From Halalkalicoccus jeotgali B3 (lineage in GTDB: Archaea; Halobacteriota; Halobacteria; Halobacteriales; Halalkalicoccaceae), in contig NC_014297.1 in the NCBI RefSeq assembly GCF_000196895.1, positions 496,001 through 560,000 of the forward strand: 64,000 nt of DNA. The letters run 5' to 3'. The notes beneath the pieces were generated by a model, which made no database searches, had not been told where the DNA came from, and worked only from the letters and a program-made list of their open reading frames with translations. Shown in pieces: positions 52,752 to 61,028 of the stretch. Numbering within the stretch: the first letter of the stretch is position 1; each line of letters begins with the position of its first letter. Position numbers and translations under genes: made by a program.

Positions 52752-53936
52752 ATGGTCCGAATCGGGATTCTCACATTCAGTAATAACGAAAATAGAGGAG
52801 CGCTATTACAGGCATATTGTGTGAAACAACTACTTGAACAAGAAATAGAGGGGTCAACTGTCTCAGTCGTCGATTATCGTACTAAATCAAAAGAGAGAAG
52901 CAGGAGATTTAACATTTTCGCTAAACATCCTAAAAAGCTTCCAACGCTCTTGAATAGAATACAGGACTTTCGAATATGTGAAAATTTTGCTCAGAACACA
53001 CTTTTTGAAGACACAGATCAACTGATTACTAATGATCACGGTGAAGCAGTATCATGGTTAGAAGAAAAAAACTATGATTTGATAATTACAGGAAGTGATG
53101 AAGTTTGGAAGATTCGGTCAAAAAGAGAAGGTATACACAAATATACACGTCCGAATCGCCCATTTCCAAATTTATACTTTTTAGATCCATCACTATCCGC
53201 AACAACTGCTTCGTATGCTGCCTCAAGCAATACAACGATTCCAGATCGTCTCAACAAATATGAGAGAAAGACAATGGAAAGACATATTTCAGCAATAGAT
53301 TTTGTGAGTGTACGAGACCACCATACTAAGGAATTGCTCTCGGATTTTGGAATAAAGAACGTAAGAAAAGTTCCGGATCCAACGTTGACAGTAGATATTC
53401 CCATAAGGAGTAATAGTAGTAGAATCTTGAAGAAAAATGGTATAGATGTAGATAAGCCCGTGCTTAATGTGCATTCTGAGGAACACCCGGCGATAAGAAG
53501 AGCTTGTAAGTATTATAAAAACAAAGGGTATCAAATAATATCCACACGGTCATCACCATATGCAGATATTAACATGATGGGGAAGGTAGATCCCTTTGAA
53601 TACTACTCACTATACAATTTATGTGATCTAGTTCTAACAACTAGCCTTCATTCTACTATTTTTTCGCTAAAGAACGGTACCCCCTTTGTCACTATTGACA
53701 CGAACGAAATTTATAGAGATATAGAGAGCAAGACTCATTCACTCCTACGTGACTTTGAGTTGCTCGAAAGACATGTGCCAGTTAGTAGCCATAGTAGATT
53801 ATTACAAGAAGATCAGCTCGAAAAATATGAGATGGGCTTAGATCAAGATCATGTAAAATCAAAAATTAATAAAATGAGAAAAGATGGTAGAAAATATATA
53901 CAGAGTATAGGTCAAAACATAAACCAACGCAACTAA
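52752..53936 (+). CDS. Polysaccharide pyruvyl transferase family protein
   Basis: 394 residues. The N-terminus IGILTFSNNENRGALLQAYC and the segment LIITGSDEVWKI are typical of the PS_pyruv_trans family. Later LVLTTSLHSTIFSLKNGTPFVTID is the conserved SLHSxIFS motif. These enzymes attach pyruvate from phosphoenolpyruvate as a ketal to a sugar of a surface polysaccharide. The gene is strongly A/T-rich, unlike most of the window, and lies beside the MurB homologue, also A/T-rich. This indicates a shared recent transfer. Confidence 0.88.
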   Translation: MVRIGILTFSNNENRGALLQAYCVKQLLEQEIEGSTVSVVDYRTKSKERSRRFNIFAKHPKKLPTLLNRIQDFRICENFAQNTLFEDTDQLITNDHGEAVSWLEEKNYDLIITGSDEVWKIRSKREGIHKYTRPNRPFPNLYFLDPSLSATTASYAASSNTTIPDRLNKYERKTMERHISAIDFVSVRDHHTKELLSDFGIKNVRKVPDPTLTVDIPIRSNSSRILKKNGIDVDKPVLNVHSEEHPAIRRACKYYKNKGYQIISTRSSPYADINMMGKVDPFEYYSLYNLCDLVLTTSLHSTIFSLKNGTPFVTIDTNEIYRDIESKTHSLLRDFELLERHVPVSSHSRLLQEDQLEKYEMGLDQDHVKSKINKMRKDGRKYIQSIGQNINQRN

Positions 53937-53961
53937 TAGATATAAATAATTTTATATTTCT

Positions 53962-54831
53962 CTAATTATCATCTTTCCAAATTTGATACTCCGTTTTGAG
54001 ATCCCGTCCACCGGGAATAATCTTGTTTGCTATTTTTGCTATCTTCATAAGCCGTTCGACATCTTTCGAAGTGGCGTCTCCTGTATTAATAATCCTATTA
54101 TTATCAGAAAATTTTGCATCGCCTATTTGCAATCCTTTGAGAGGTAAGGGCTGTCCCGTCTTAAATACTGAACCAGCGTTTGGGAGAGAACGTTCACGAC
54201 TTTTTGTTTTCAACATCCTATCCTTTATCTTCTGAGTACTGTCTTCTTCGTTCTCTTCAGGAAATTCAAAGGTAGCGGAAAGTATCACCCAATCGTTATG
54301 ATCTTGGAATGACGAATATCTATTGGAAAAATCAAAATATTCTCTCGGCTGAGTTTCAATCTCCTTTCCATTAAAAAATTCAACTGAAACTAGGTAGTCC
54401 GAGAGCGTTGAATTATGACCCATACCACGTCCTGCGTTCATGAATACTCCTCCACCAACAGTTCCAGGGACGGAGTATAGGTACTCAATACCACCGAGAT
54501 CATGCCGAATTATATAATTTGCAAGCTGTGGCAATTTTACAGACGCACCAGCAGTTACAGAGGTCCCATCAACCTCTATTGACTGGCAACATTTCTTCAT
54601 ATCAATTATAAGATCGGTAATACCATTAGTGTCAACCAATAAATTTGATCCAGCTCCAAGAATACGATAGGGGATATTATTTTCTTTACAGCATGATAGC
54701 AATTCAATAGCTTCTTCTTTTGATTTCGGAGTCGCGATCTCAGCAGTACCACCAATACGTAGCCAAGTATGATTAGAAAGTTGGTCTACCTTTGTTTCCA
54801 CCTTCTCATCCAAGAGCGACTCATAGGTCAT
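53962..54831 (-). CDS. MurB-like FAD-dependent reductase (UDP-N-acetylenolpyruvoylglucosamine reductase homologue)
   Basis: 289 residues, the length of type II MurB. The FAD-binding region has ILGAGSNLLV (57-66) and VPGTVGGGVFMNAG (121-134). Catalytic residues can be placed: Arg171 in SNRYSSF, Ser221 in NAGSVF, Glu281 in LKTEYQIW. MurB's usual KHxxFIxN is altered to DNNRIIN, and the insert before it is shortened. In bacteria MurB reduces the enolpyruvyl ether to muramic acid for murein; this class of archaea lacks murein. The neighbouring pyruvyl transferase suggests a lactyl-ether sugar in a surface glycan, which is inference. A/T-rich and probably of bacterial origin. Confidence 0.85.
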   Translation of the reverse strand: MTYESLLDEKVETKVDQLSNHTWLRIGGTAEIATPKSKEEAIELLSCCKENNIPYRILGAGSNLLVDTNGITDLIIDMKKCCQSIEVDGTSVTAGASVKLPQLANYIIRHDLGGIEYLYSVPGTVGGGVFMNAGRGMGHNSTLSDYLVSVEFFNGKEIETQPREYFDFSNRYSSFQDHNDWVILSATFEFPEENEEDSTQKIKDRMLKTKSRERSLPNAGSVFKTGQPLPLKGLQIGDAKFSDNNRIINTGDATSKDVERLMKIAKIANKIIPGGRDLKTEYQIWKDDN

Positions 54832-54850
54832 TCGTAAATATCACACGACA

Positions 54851-54860
54851 GGATTATACA
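54851..54860 (-). promoter_or_regulatory. TATA box of the MurB-like gene
   Basis: On the minus strand TGTATAATCC lies about 20-29 nt before the ATG at 54831, consistent with a leaderless mRNA. Confidence 0.45.
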
Positions 54861-55006
54861 TGGAACGGCATCAAATTTTGGATGATGGAATTAAACGGTT
54901 ATATCGATACCAATTCTTAGAGTAATTATTGCTGGTAATAGATAGTTATTATAGAAATAGTCGTAATTAAATATCGTTAGAATCTCATTCTTCACAAAGA
55001 TAAGCC

Positions 55007-55225
55007 ATGAGTGAAACAGTTAATCCGAGTATTTACACAACAAAGATGAGTGTATCAACAACAAATACTGATTTTAGTATTGGATCACTCTCAGTAGGAC
55101 TAGTGTTTCTACTAGATTCGTTAACTAGACGTAAAATTTTCGGGAAAATGCAAATTGAATCAGTAGTGTATTGGATAATAGTTTTCTCCTTCCTGATTAG
55201 ATCTATCAATTACAACCAACTTTAA
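55007..55225 (+). CDS. Possible 72-aa membrane protein
   Basis: 72 residues, Ser/Thr-rich at first, then two hydrophobic stretches (LSVGLVFLLDSL and VVYWIIVFSFLI). A/T-rich like the rest of this stretch, so long open frames are expected by chance less often than in G/C-rich DNA and it deserves mention, but it has no recognised motif. Leader sequence from 54832 to 55006 shows nothing else. Confidence 0.35.
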   Translation: MSETVNPSIYTTKMSVSTTNTDFSIGSLSVGLVFLLDSLTRRKIFGKMQIESVVYWIIVFSFLIRSINYNQL

Positions 55226-55303
55226 TTGAGTCGTTATTATTTTATGTAATTAATGCAATAGAGATCGTTAGTTACTTTTGAATTCTCAAGACAGTATTAC
55301 AAT

Positions 55304-56197
55304 ATGCCACAGCCATTCGTTTCCGTCATCATACCGGCCTACAATGGAGCAGAGCGACTCAAAAAAGTTCTGAATGCACTCCAAGGACAAACGTATCCCG
55401 ACGACCGGTTCGAAGTACTCGTCGTGGACAATGGCTCGACGGATCGAACTCCAGAGGTAATTGCCCAATCACCGTTTCAGGGCTATGAAGAGACGGACGT
55501 ACAGGGGCCGTATGCGGCCCGTAACACCGGAATAAAGCACTCAAAAGGGGAGATCATTGCACTTCTGGATGCGACCTGTATCCCGAACAGCGACTGGCTC
55601 GAGGCAGGAATCGAATGCTTCGGCGACAAGTCGATCGATCTCGTTGGCGGCCAAGTGACGTTCGACCTCGGCGACGATCCTTCTCCCGCCGAGATCTATG
55701 ATTCGAAGGGTAACGTCCAGATGGAGCGGAACATCCGTGAGAGGAATGTAGCCAAGACAGGTAATCTGTTTTTTAGACGTGACGTATTCGAGACGATCGG
55801 ACCATTTCCCCACGATCTTCGGTCGGGAGGCGACGTACTTTGGACTGGAAAAGCAACACGATCCGGATTTAATCTCGTATACTGCGCGGATGCGGAAGTC
55901 CACTACCCGGCCAAACAGTTCCATTCGTTGGTCCGCAAGCAGTACCGAGTCGGTAAAGGAAGACCGAACATTTGGGAGATAAACGGGAAAGAGCCGGTTG
56001 AAGCCGTCCTTTCCGGAGTACTCGCGTTCCCGATGAAGGTGATAAATACGTTCGGATCCGACAGTGGGAACTCCACGTCCGAGGCGAACGATGATGAAGC
56101 GGTATCACCGGCAGTGATTATGGTAGGTGCGATCTGCTATATCGCTCAACTTCTGGGAACTGCTGTTACACTGGTTTCAATAGCCCAAAAAGATTGA
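55304..56197 (+). CDS. GT2-family glycosyltransferase
   Basis: 297 residues. SVIIPAYNGAERLKKVLNAL and VLVVDNGSTDRT are the nucleotide-binding segments of a GT-A fold. The metal-site motif is LLDATC, where a canonical DxD would be expected, so activity may be altered. GGDVLWTGKATRSGF corresponds to the acceptor and base region. A C-terminal hydrophobic helix (PAVIMVGAICYIAQLLG) may anchor it. Homologous to 51705-52577. Donor unknown. Confidence 0.87.
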   Translation: MPQPFVSVIIPAYNGAERLKKVLNALQGQTYPDDRFEVLVVDNGSTDRTPEVIAQSPFQGYEETDVQGPYAARNTGIKHSKGEIIALLDATCIPNSDWLEAGIECFGDKSIDLVGGQVTFDLGDDPSPAEIYDSKGNVQMERNIRERNVAKTGNLFFRRDVFETIGPFPHDLRSGGDVLWTGKATRSGFNLVYCADAEVHYPAKQFHSLVRKQYRVGKGRPNIWEINGKEPVEAVLSGVLAFPMKVINTFGSDSGNSTSEANDDEAVSPAVIMVGAICYIAQLLGTAVTLVSIAQKD

Positions 56198-56199
56198 CA

Positions 56200-57366
56200 C
56201 TATCTGCTGATACGGTCAGTGACGATTGGACCACTGTCATCTTCCGACGTTAGTTCAATCTCGATGTTTGGAAGGTACGTCAACTCGTAGATCCGCGCAG
56301 CATGAGTAGCTGGATCCGGCGTTCCATTTATCAGCAGGTTTTCCTCAGAGTCGTAACAAAGATTCAGCTGTTTTTCGACCCAACGGCGCTGATCGTGCTG
56401 GTCACCACCGAACACTTCCAGAGCGTATGCGTTCTCAATCCCGGCTGGATTGTACGAATATCCATAGTCGTTATAGAATACTTTGAGCTGGTATTTCAGG
56501 TTCGAGATGAGATCAATCGTTCTTTGGAGCATCGCAGAGTCCCACACGGAAGCGGTAGGATATTGTTCTGCGAGCATAGCGAGTGCGTGGAGGTTAAATG
56601 AGTGATAGCCCCACGCCTTCTCAAACAGGTCGTTACGGCGGATCGTATCGACAGTAGAGAGACCGTGCAATGCTGACGGTGCAAGTAACCAATAGCGTTC
56701 CGGTGATTTCAGATAAGAAGCATATTCGGAGATGGTGAATGCTGGATGTAACGGATGTCGGATCAGGCCTTCGGAGTTTACGTCTGTAAGTTGTTCAAGG
56801 CGTTCAATGAATCGTTCAACCTGTTTACCCACTTTAGGGGCACCAGCATTCGCAAGTAGGGCACCTGCGGCGGCGAACCAGAGCTGGTGGTTATACGTCA
56901 GATCGAATCGCTTCGTTTCACCAGTAGGCTCGACAGTTCTCCAGAGAGCTACATCATGATAAAACGGATGAGTCATAAAAACGTCTTCTGCAACTGCAAG
57001 TGCGCGATCGGTTCTGATCCCGTGATTTGCTGCGGCAACTAAACCTTCGATTGCCCATGCCTGGCCGATAAGGCCATTGCACGAATCTTTTCCATCGACA
57101 TTCCGACAGTGATACGTATATCCATGTGGGCGTACGTCCTCAGATAATAGATAATCAACTGTATCAACGATAGCATCACGAAATACATCCTTTCCGGTAA
57201 GATCGTAGGCCTTTGAGAAGGTTACCAACCAGTGAGCGGTATTCCTCACAGGTGTTTCAGGATCATGATACGGTCCGTTATGGCCTGCCGGCGCAGCACC
57301 CTCCTTGTTCAGTAGTGAAACGCCCTCGTGTGCGGTTTTGATGATCAGATCGTATGTTCTAGTCAT
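56200..57366 (-). CDS. Alpha/alpha-barrel protein of the haloarchaeal Agl cluster (AglQ-like)
   Basis: 388 residues without signal peptide or membrane helix. It is helical with repeated hairpins, and motifs such as GHNGPYHDPETPVRNTAHW, NGLIGQAWAIEGLVAA, TYNHQLWFAAAGALL and YHSFNLHALAMLAE resemble an (alpha/alpha)6 barrel, as in N-acylglucosamine epimerases and unsaturated glycuronyl hydrolases. Haloferax AglQ, in the N-glycosylation cluster, is such a protein as I remember it. A sugar isomerase or hydrolase role is therefore inferred. It converges with the GT2 gene at 55304. Confidence 0.7.
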   Translation of the reverse strand: MTRTYDLIIKTAHEGVSLLNKEGAAPAGHNGPYHDPETPVRNTAHWLVTFSKAYDLTGKDVFRDAIVDTVDYLLSEDVRPHGYTYHCRNVDGKDSCNGLIGQAWAIEGLVAAANHGIRTDRALAVAEDVFMTHPFYHDVALWRTVEPTGETKRFDLTYNHQLWFAAAGALLANAGAPKVGKQVERFIERLEQLTDVNSEGLIRHPLHPAFTISEYASYLKSPERYWLLAPSALHGLSTVDTIRRNDLFEKAWGYHSFNLHALAMLAEQYPTASVWDSAMLQRTIDLISNLKYQLKVFYNDYGYSYNPAGIENAYALEVFGGDQHDQRRWVEKQLNLCYDSEENLLINGTPDPATHAARIYELTYLPNIEIELTSEDDSGPIVTDRISR

Positions 57367-57459
57367 GATGGTGAGCTTTCGACGGTAAGTAGCCGTCTAT
57401 GTTGAAGATAGTGAGCTTTTACTGAAATTCTATCTACAATATATTATACATTCGGTTCG

Positions 57460-58479
57460 TTATGTGGTGCTCTGTTCGAGGATGAGGTTAGTCGTATCTA
57501 TTTTCTCGTCGAGTATAGTGTCTCGGCGCTGTTCCCAACGATCGGTACTCGGTTGCTGCAGGAGTTCGATCGCTTTTTCTATTCCTCTGACATGTCGATC
57601 ATTGTCCGAATAGGTAAACACCATTCCGTATTTGTCCTCTAATTCGTCGGTATATCCCCGCCTTGTAGAAGAGACAAAAATAGCTGGTGTCCCAAGCACA
57701 GCACTTTCAGTCGCCATCGTGGCACTCTCTCCAACGAAGAGGTCCGCGTAGTAGAGGACGTGATGAATCTTCTCGGGAGGGATATCAATCTTGTACGAAT
57801 CCAGCTCGTCAGCAATACCGTTCTCGGCAGTGATCAACACGCGAGCACCGGTGGCCTCCAGTTTATCTACTACTTCTTTTGGATCCGAGAAACCACCATG
57901 CCCGACGTCATGGGCAGCATTCCACGCTACGAGTCGTAAAACGACGAACTTCTCGTCGGGATCGATCTCGAGCTCCTCGACGACGGAGGGATCCGGAGTG
58001 AACCGGTCGGGATGGAGATACGCCAACTCGTGATATCCGGGATAGCGGACCTGCTTCGGACCGATATCACCTTGATAGCATTCCGGTGTATAGATGCGAT
58101 CAGCAAGGGGAAAGGCGAGTTTGTTCTGCAGCGTTCCGATCTCGGTATCGGTAAAGATTAGGCTACGGGCTCCAACTAATTTGGCGACGTGAGCAACTGC
58201 TGGCTCACCCATGGCGACTATTACGTCGGGTTTGATCCGCCACGCTTCCCACGCCAATCGAAGTTCGTATTTCGCCTGCACGAGGGCCAGTTTGCTCAAA
58301 CGATCAGCATCGCCAGCAAGGACGGTGTGGTCTATGTCGTATGCTTCAAGCAGATCGATCGCGATGTCCTTGTTGCGTGCATAGACGTGGACCTGGTGGC
58401 CGTCTTCCTTGAGCTTCTGGATCGCGTTTCGAAACAGGTGGACGTGTGCCGGATGCTGGATCGTGAAGATGATCTTCAT
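57460..58479 (-). CDS. DUF354-family glycosyltransferase-like protein
   Basis: 339 residues, GT-B-like. The N-terminus MKIIFTIQHPAHVHLFRNAI, then DGHQVHVYARNKDIAIDLL, is the recognised start of DUF354 proteins. LITAENGIADELDSY and FVGESATMATESAVLGTPAIF correspond to the nucleotide-sugar-binding C-terminal half. The family occurs in archaeal glycan loci near GT2 genes and is presumed to act on sugar nucleotides. The stop codon is followed at once by the DPMS-type GT2 gene of the same strand upstream, an 10-nt spacing suggesting one transcript. Confidence 0.85.
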   Translation of the reverse strand: MKIIFTIQHPAHVHLFRNAIQKLKEDGHQVHVYARNKDIAIDLLEAYDIDHTVLAGDADRLSKLALVQAKYELRLAWEAWRIKPDVIVAMGEPAVAHVAKLVGARSLIFTDTEIGTLQNKLAFPLADRIYTPECYQGDIGPKQVRYPGYHELAYLHPDRFTPDPSVVEELEIDPDEKFVVLRLVAWNAAHDVGHGGFSDPKEVVDKLEATGARVLITAENGIADELDSYKIDIPPEKIHHVLYYADLFVGESATMATESAVLGTPAIFVSSTRRGYTDELEDKYGMVFTYSDNDRHVRGIEKAIELLQQPSTDRWEQRRDTILDEKIDTTNLILEQSTT

Positions 58480-58489
58480 GTACTCATTC

Positions 58490-59560
58490 CTATTCGTGTA
58501 TCTGGACTTCTCGACTCTCGTTGGCCTGCATGTCGAACAGCATCGCGAACATCAGGAACATACTCCCCATCGTGAATATCATCAGACTCAACGAAGACCG
58601 AACGAAAAAGGATTCCGTTCCAAAGAGGCCCACGTACGCTGACCACCCACCGCCGATGATTCCGAGCCCGACCATCGCAGCGCCGAAGTAATAAAACAAC
58701 GCGAGCGGATGGAAGTCCAACACCAAGTATCGCGTCTTCAATCGCCACAAGAAGTTCTGCAGGAGCATCCCCGAGACCTTTCGGATGTACTCAGGATAAT
58801 TAATAGAACTCTCTTCGTCACCGTAGATCGCGGGCATCGCGACATCGGCGACCCGCATTCCTTTCGCGTTCAACTTTACCAGCAGATCGTTACAGTAACC
58901 GTAATACTCGTACATCTCCTCAACCCCGGCATTGTCGAGCGCCCGATAATTGATTGCCGTATAGCCGTTCTGGGGGTCCATCGTTTTCCAGTAGCCACTG
59001 GCAATCTTCGTGAGAAACGTCAAAATCGAGTTCCCAAAGAAGCGCCACTTGGGCATACTCATCCGATAGTTCCGGTATAACAATCGGTTGCCCTTCGCGT
59101 AGTCAGCCTCACCTTCAACAATCGGATCGAGCAGCTTCGTCATCTGGCTCAGATCCATCTGGCCATCGCCGTCGACAGTCACCGTCACATCGATCTCGTC
59201 GCGAAGTGTCGCTAAATACCCGGTCTTAATTGCCCCACCAGCACCCAAGTTCTCTCGGTGCTGAATCGGGACAACTCGTCCCTTAGTATTGTGAACCTGA
59301 GCACGCTGCTCAAGCATCGACAGTGCACCACCGTCGGTTGCGATCGCTTCAGCTTCCTCAACCTTCGACGACATCTCCGCCTCAACTGGAGCGTCATCGC
59401 GAGCAGCAGCTTGAATCTCGTCCCACGTACCGTCAGTCGAACAGTCATCAATGGTGTAGATCCAATCGACGAATTCAGGCATTCCTCGGATAACATCCCC
59501 GATGAATCCTTCTTCGTTGTACGCAGGGACGATTACACCAATCGTATGCTCACGATACAT
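58490..59560 (-). CDS. GT2 polyprenyl-phosphate glycosyltransferase with C-terminal membrane helices
   Basis: 356 residues from the ATG at 59560. GGAGG about 9 nt before it fits a ribosome-binding site; an ATG twelve codons upstream is less likely. GVIVPAYNEEGFIGDVI and TIDDCSTDGT are the GT-A start, TVDGDGQMD the DxD metal site, and DPQNGYTAINYRALD the acceptor region of dolichol-phosphate sugar synthases. An insert of about 50 residues (60-95) precedes the QHRENLGAGGAI loop. The C-terminus has two helices. It probably charges dolichol phosphate with a sugar, first step for the GT-C enzymes. First gene of a two-gene unit with 57460. Confidence 0.9.
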   Translation of the reverse strand: MYREHTIGVIVPAYNEEGFIGDVIRGMPEFVDWIYTIDDCSTDGTWDEIQAAARDDAPVEAEMSSKVEEAEAIATDGGALSMLEQRAQVHNTKGRVVPIQHRENLGAGGAIKTGYLATLRDEIDVTVTVDGDGQMDLSQMTKLLDPIVEGEADYAKGNRLLYRNYRMSMPKWRFFGNSILTFLTKIASGYWKTMDPQNGYTAINYRALDNAGVEEMYEYYGYCNDLLVKLNAKGMRVADVAMPAIYGDEESSINYPEYIRKVSGMLLQNFLWRLKTRYLVLDFHPLALFYYFGAAMVGLGIIGGGWSAYVGLFGTESFFVRSSLSLMIFTMGSMFLMFAMLFDMQANESREVQIHE

Positions 59561-59846
59561 AGATCGATCCTCCGTAGGAAATAGGATCCGATTCATTGAT
59601 TGGAGGGGACCTGTTCATAGGTATGTTTGAATTATTATCTGACATTTGTAGACCCTATTTCTATGATAGCTACGTTGCAATAGTACATATATGTGTCCAT
59701 ACATCATCACATAATATCTAATCAAATTGACTATCTTATGTATCGATAGTGAACAAATTCTCACTACTATTTTTGGCAATATAGCTATCACGATTACATT
59801 ATTCTGGATGGAGAATCTCGCCAGCAGTACCCTTCCTGCGAGCGAG

Positions 59847-60851
59847 TTACGCCACGTTAACCCAGAGGTGAGTCTCCCGATAGGCGTTCTCCCGAGTCGG
59901 CTCAGCGGGCACCTCACCATCGTAAAGCAGGAACGTCAGACGAAGATCCTCGCCTCTCATCGTTGGTGTGACTGGATACTCCTCCTGCCAGGTCTCATTG
60001 TGCTCAAGCGTTGTACCGACTTGATCGAGCTCGTCACGCTCAACGACTGTTGATTGATTACCTTCACCTTCGACTCGCTGGAGTTGCACCACTACTGTGT
60101 AATCAACACTCTCGTACTCGTTGTTCTCGATTCCGAGAGTCAACGGCTGAGATTCACCCTGAACGAACTCTTGAGGGTAGTCCGATGCAACAAGCTCGCC
60201 CTCCTCGTTCTCAGTAAGTAAGTAGAACTCCGAGAACTGCTCGCCCTGCTGCGGCGAAGCAATCGCGAATCCAACACTCCCAACGGCAAGCATAATTGAC
60301 AGGGCAAGCGCAACAGTCAGTGCCGCATCAATTCGATCAGTAGGGTCGAATAGTTCTGTACGCCCTGCGACAACCCACTCTCGATACGGTACAGAAAATC
60401 GCTCCTCAGGGGGTAGTTCCCATCGGCGGACTGCTGCAATAATCGTACACACGATCGTAGCCCCACTCACGGTTAGCATGATCGGCGCCAGCTGGATTCC
60501 CCAGGGAGTGAAGTTCAAGATGAGACCCAACAAGGGAACGATCGCAATACTCAGTCCAAATGCAAGCGCGATCCGCTCAATCGGATCGATGTCACCAGCT
60601 GTAGATACTTCTTCCTCAGTATTAGCAACTGACTCACCGTGCTCGGGGAACAATGCAGCAACAAAGACGTACCCTGGAATGAAGAGAACGAACGGCAGCC
60701 CGACGACGATCCGAAGCGGCGTCTCTCGAACGCCAGGCAGGAAGACGGCCAACACAGTAAGAAGGGTAAAGATCAGTACAGAGACGAGGTCAGCTGGAAA
60801 GCGCCGTACCGCTGGTGGGAGTAACAACCACCAATCACGTTCGGAAGACAT
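59847..60851 (-). CDS. DUF1616-family membrane protein
   Basis: 334 residues. The N-terminal half has four helices with ETPLRIVVGLPFVLFIPGYVFVAALFP, typical of DUF1616. The C-terminal half is an extracellular beta-sandwich domain with GIENNEYESVDYTVVVQLQRV. DUF1616 genes sit beside glycosyltransferases in many haloarchaea and are presumed to belong to the surface-glycan apparatus. About 250 nt without a gene separate it from the DPMS-type GT2. Function unproved. Confidence 0.85.
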   Translation of the reverse strand: MSSERDWWLLLPPAVRRFPADLVSVLIFTLLTVLAVFLPGVRETPLRIVVGLPFVLFIPGYVFVAALFPEHGESVANTEEEVSTAGDIDPIERIALAFGLSIAIVPLLGLILNFTPWGIQLAPIMLTVSGATIVCTIIAAVRRWELPPEERFSVPYREWVVAGRTELFDPTDRIDAALTVALALSIMLAVGSVGFAIASPQQGEQFSEFYLLTENEEGELVASDYPQEFVQGESQPLTLGIENNEYESVDYTVVVQLQRVEGEGNQSTVVERDELDQVGTTLEHNETWQEEYPVTPTMRGEDLRLTFLLYDGEVPAEPTRENAYRETHLWVNVA

Positions 60852-61028
60852 AATCTATGGTTCTGTACCAGGGGTAAAAAACTAGTCGACTGATGGCAAG
60901 TATACTGTACTCAGTGGGAAACACAACTACCGTTTACGTTCCGCTGTTTATGTTTGCCAAGGGAACTACCTCGGTAGGCCAGCCACACTACTACCTGCTC
61001 ACTCGAAACTCTCCCTACCCAGAGACAC

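Noticed and set aside
53962-54831. Evidence for murein synthesis in this organism
   Set aside because: No MurA, MurC-F or penicillin-binding protein was seen; a single MurB homologue does not imply murein.
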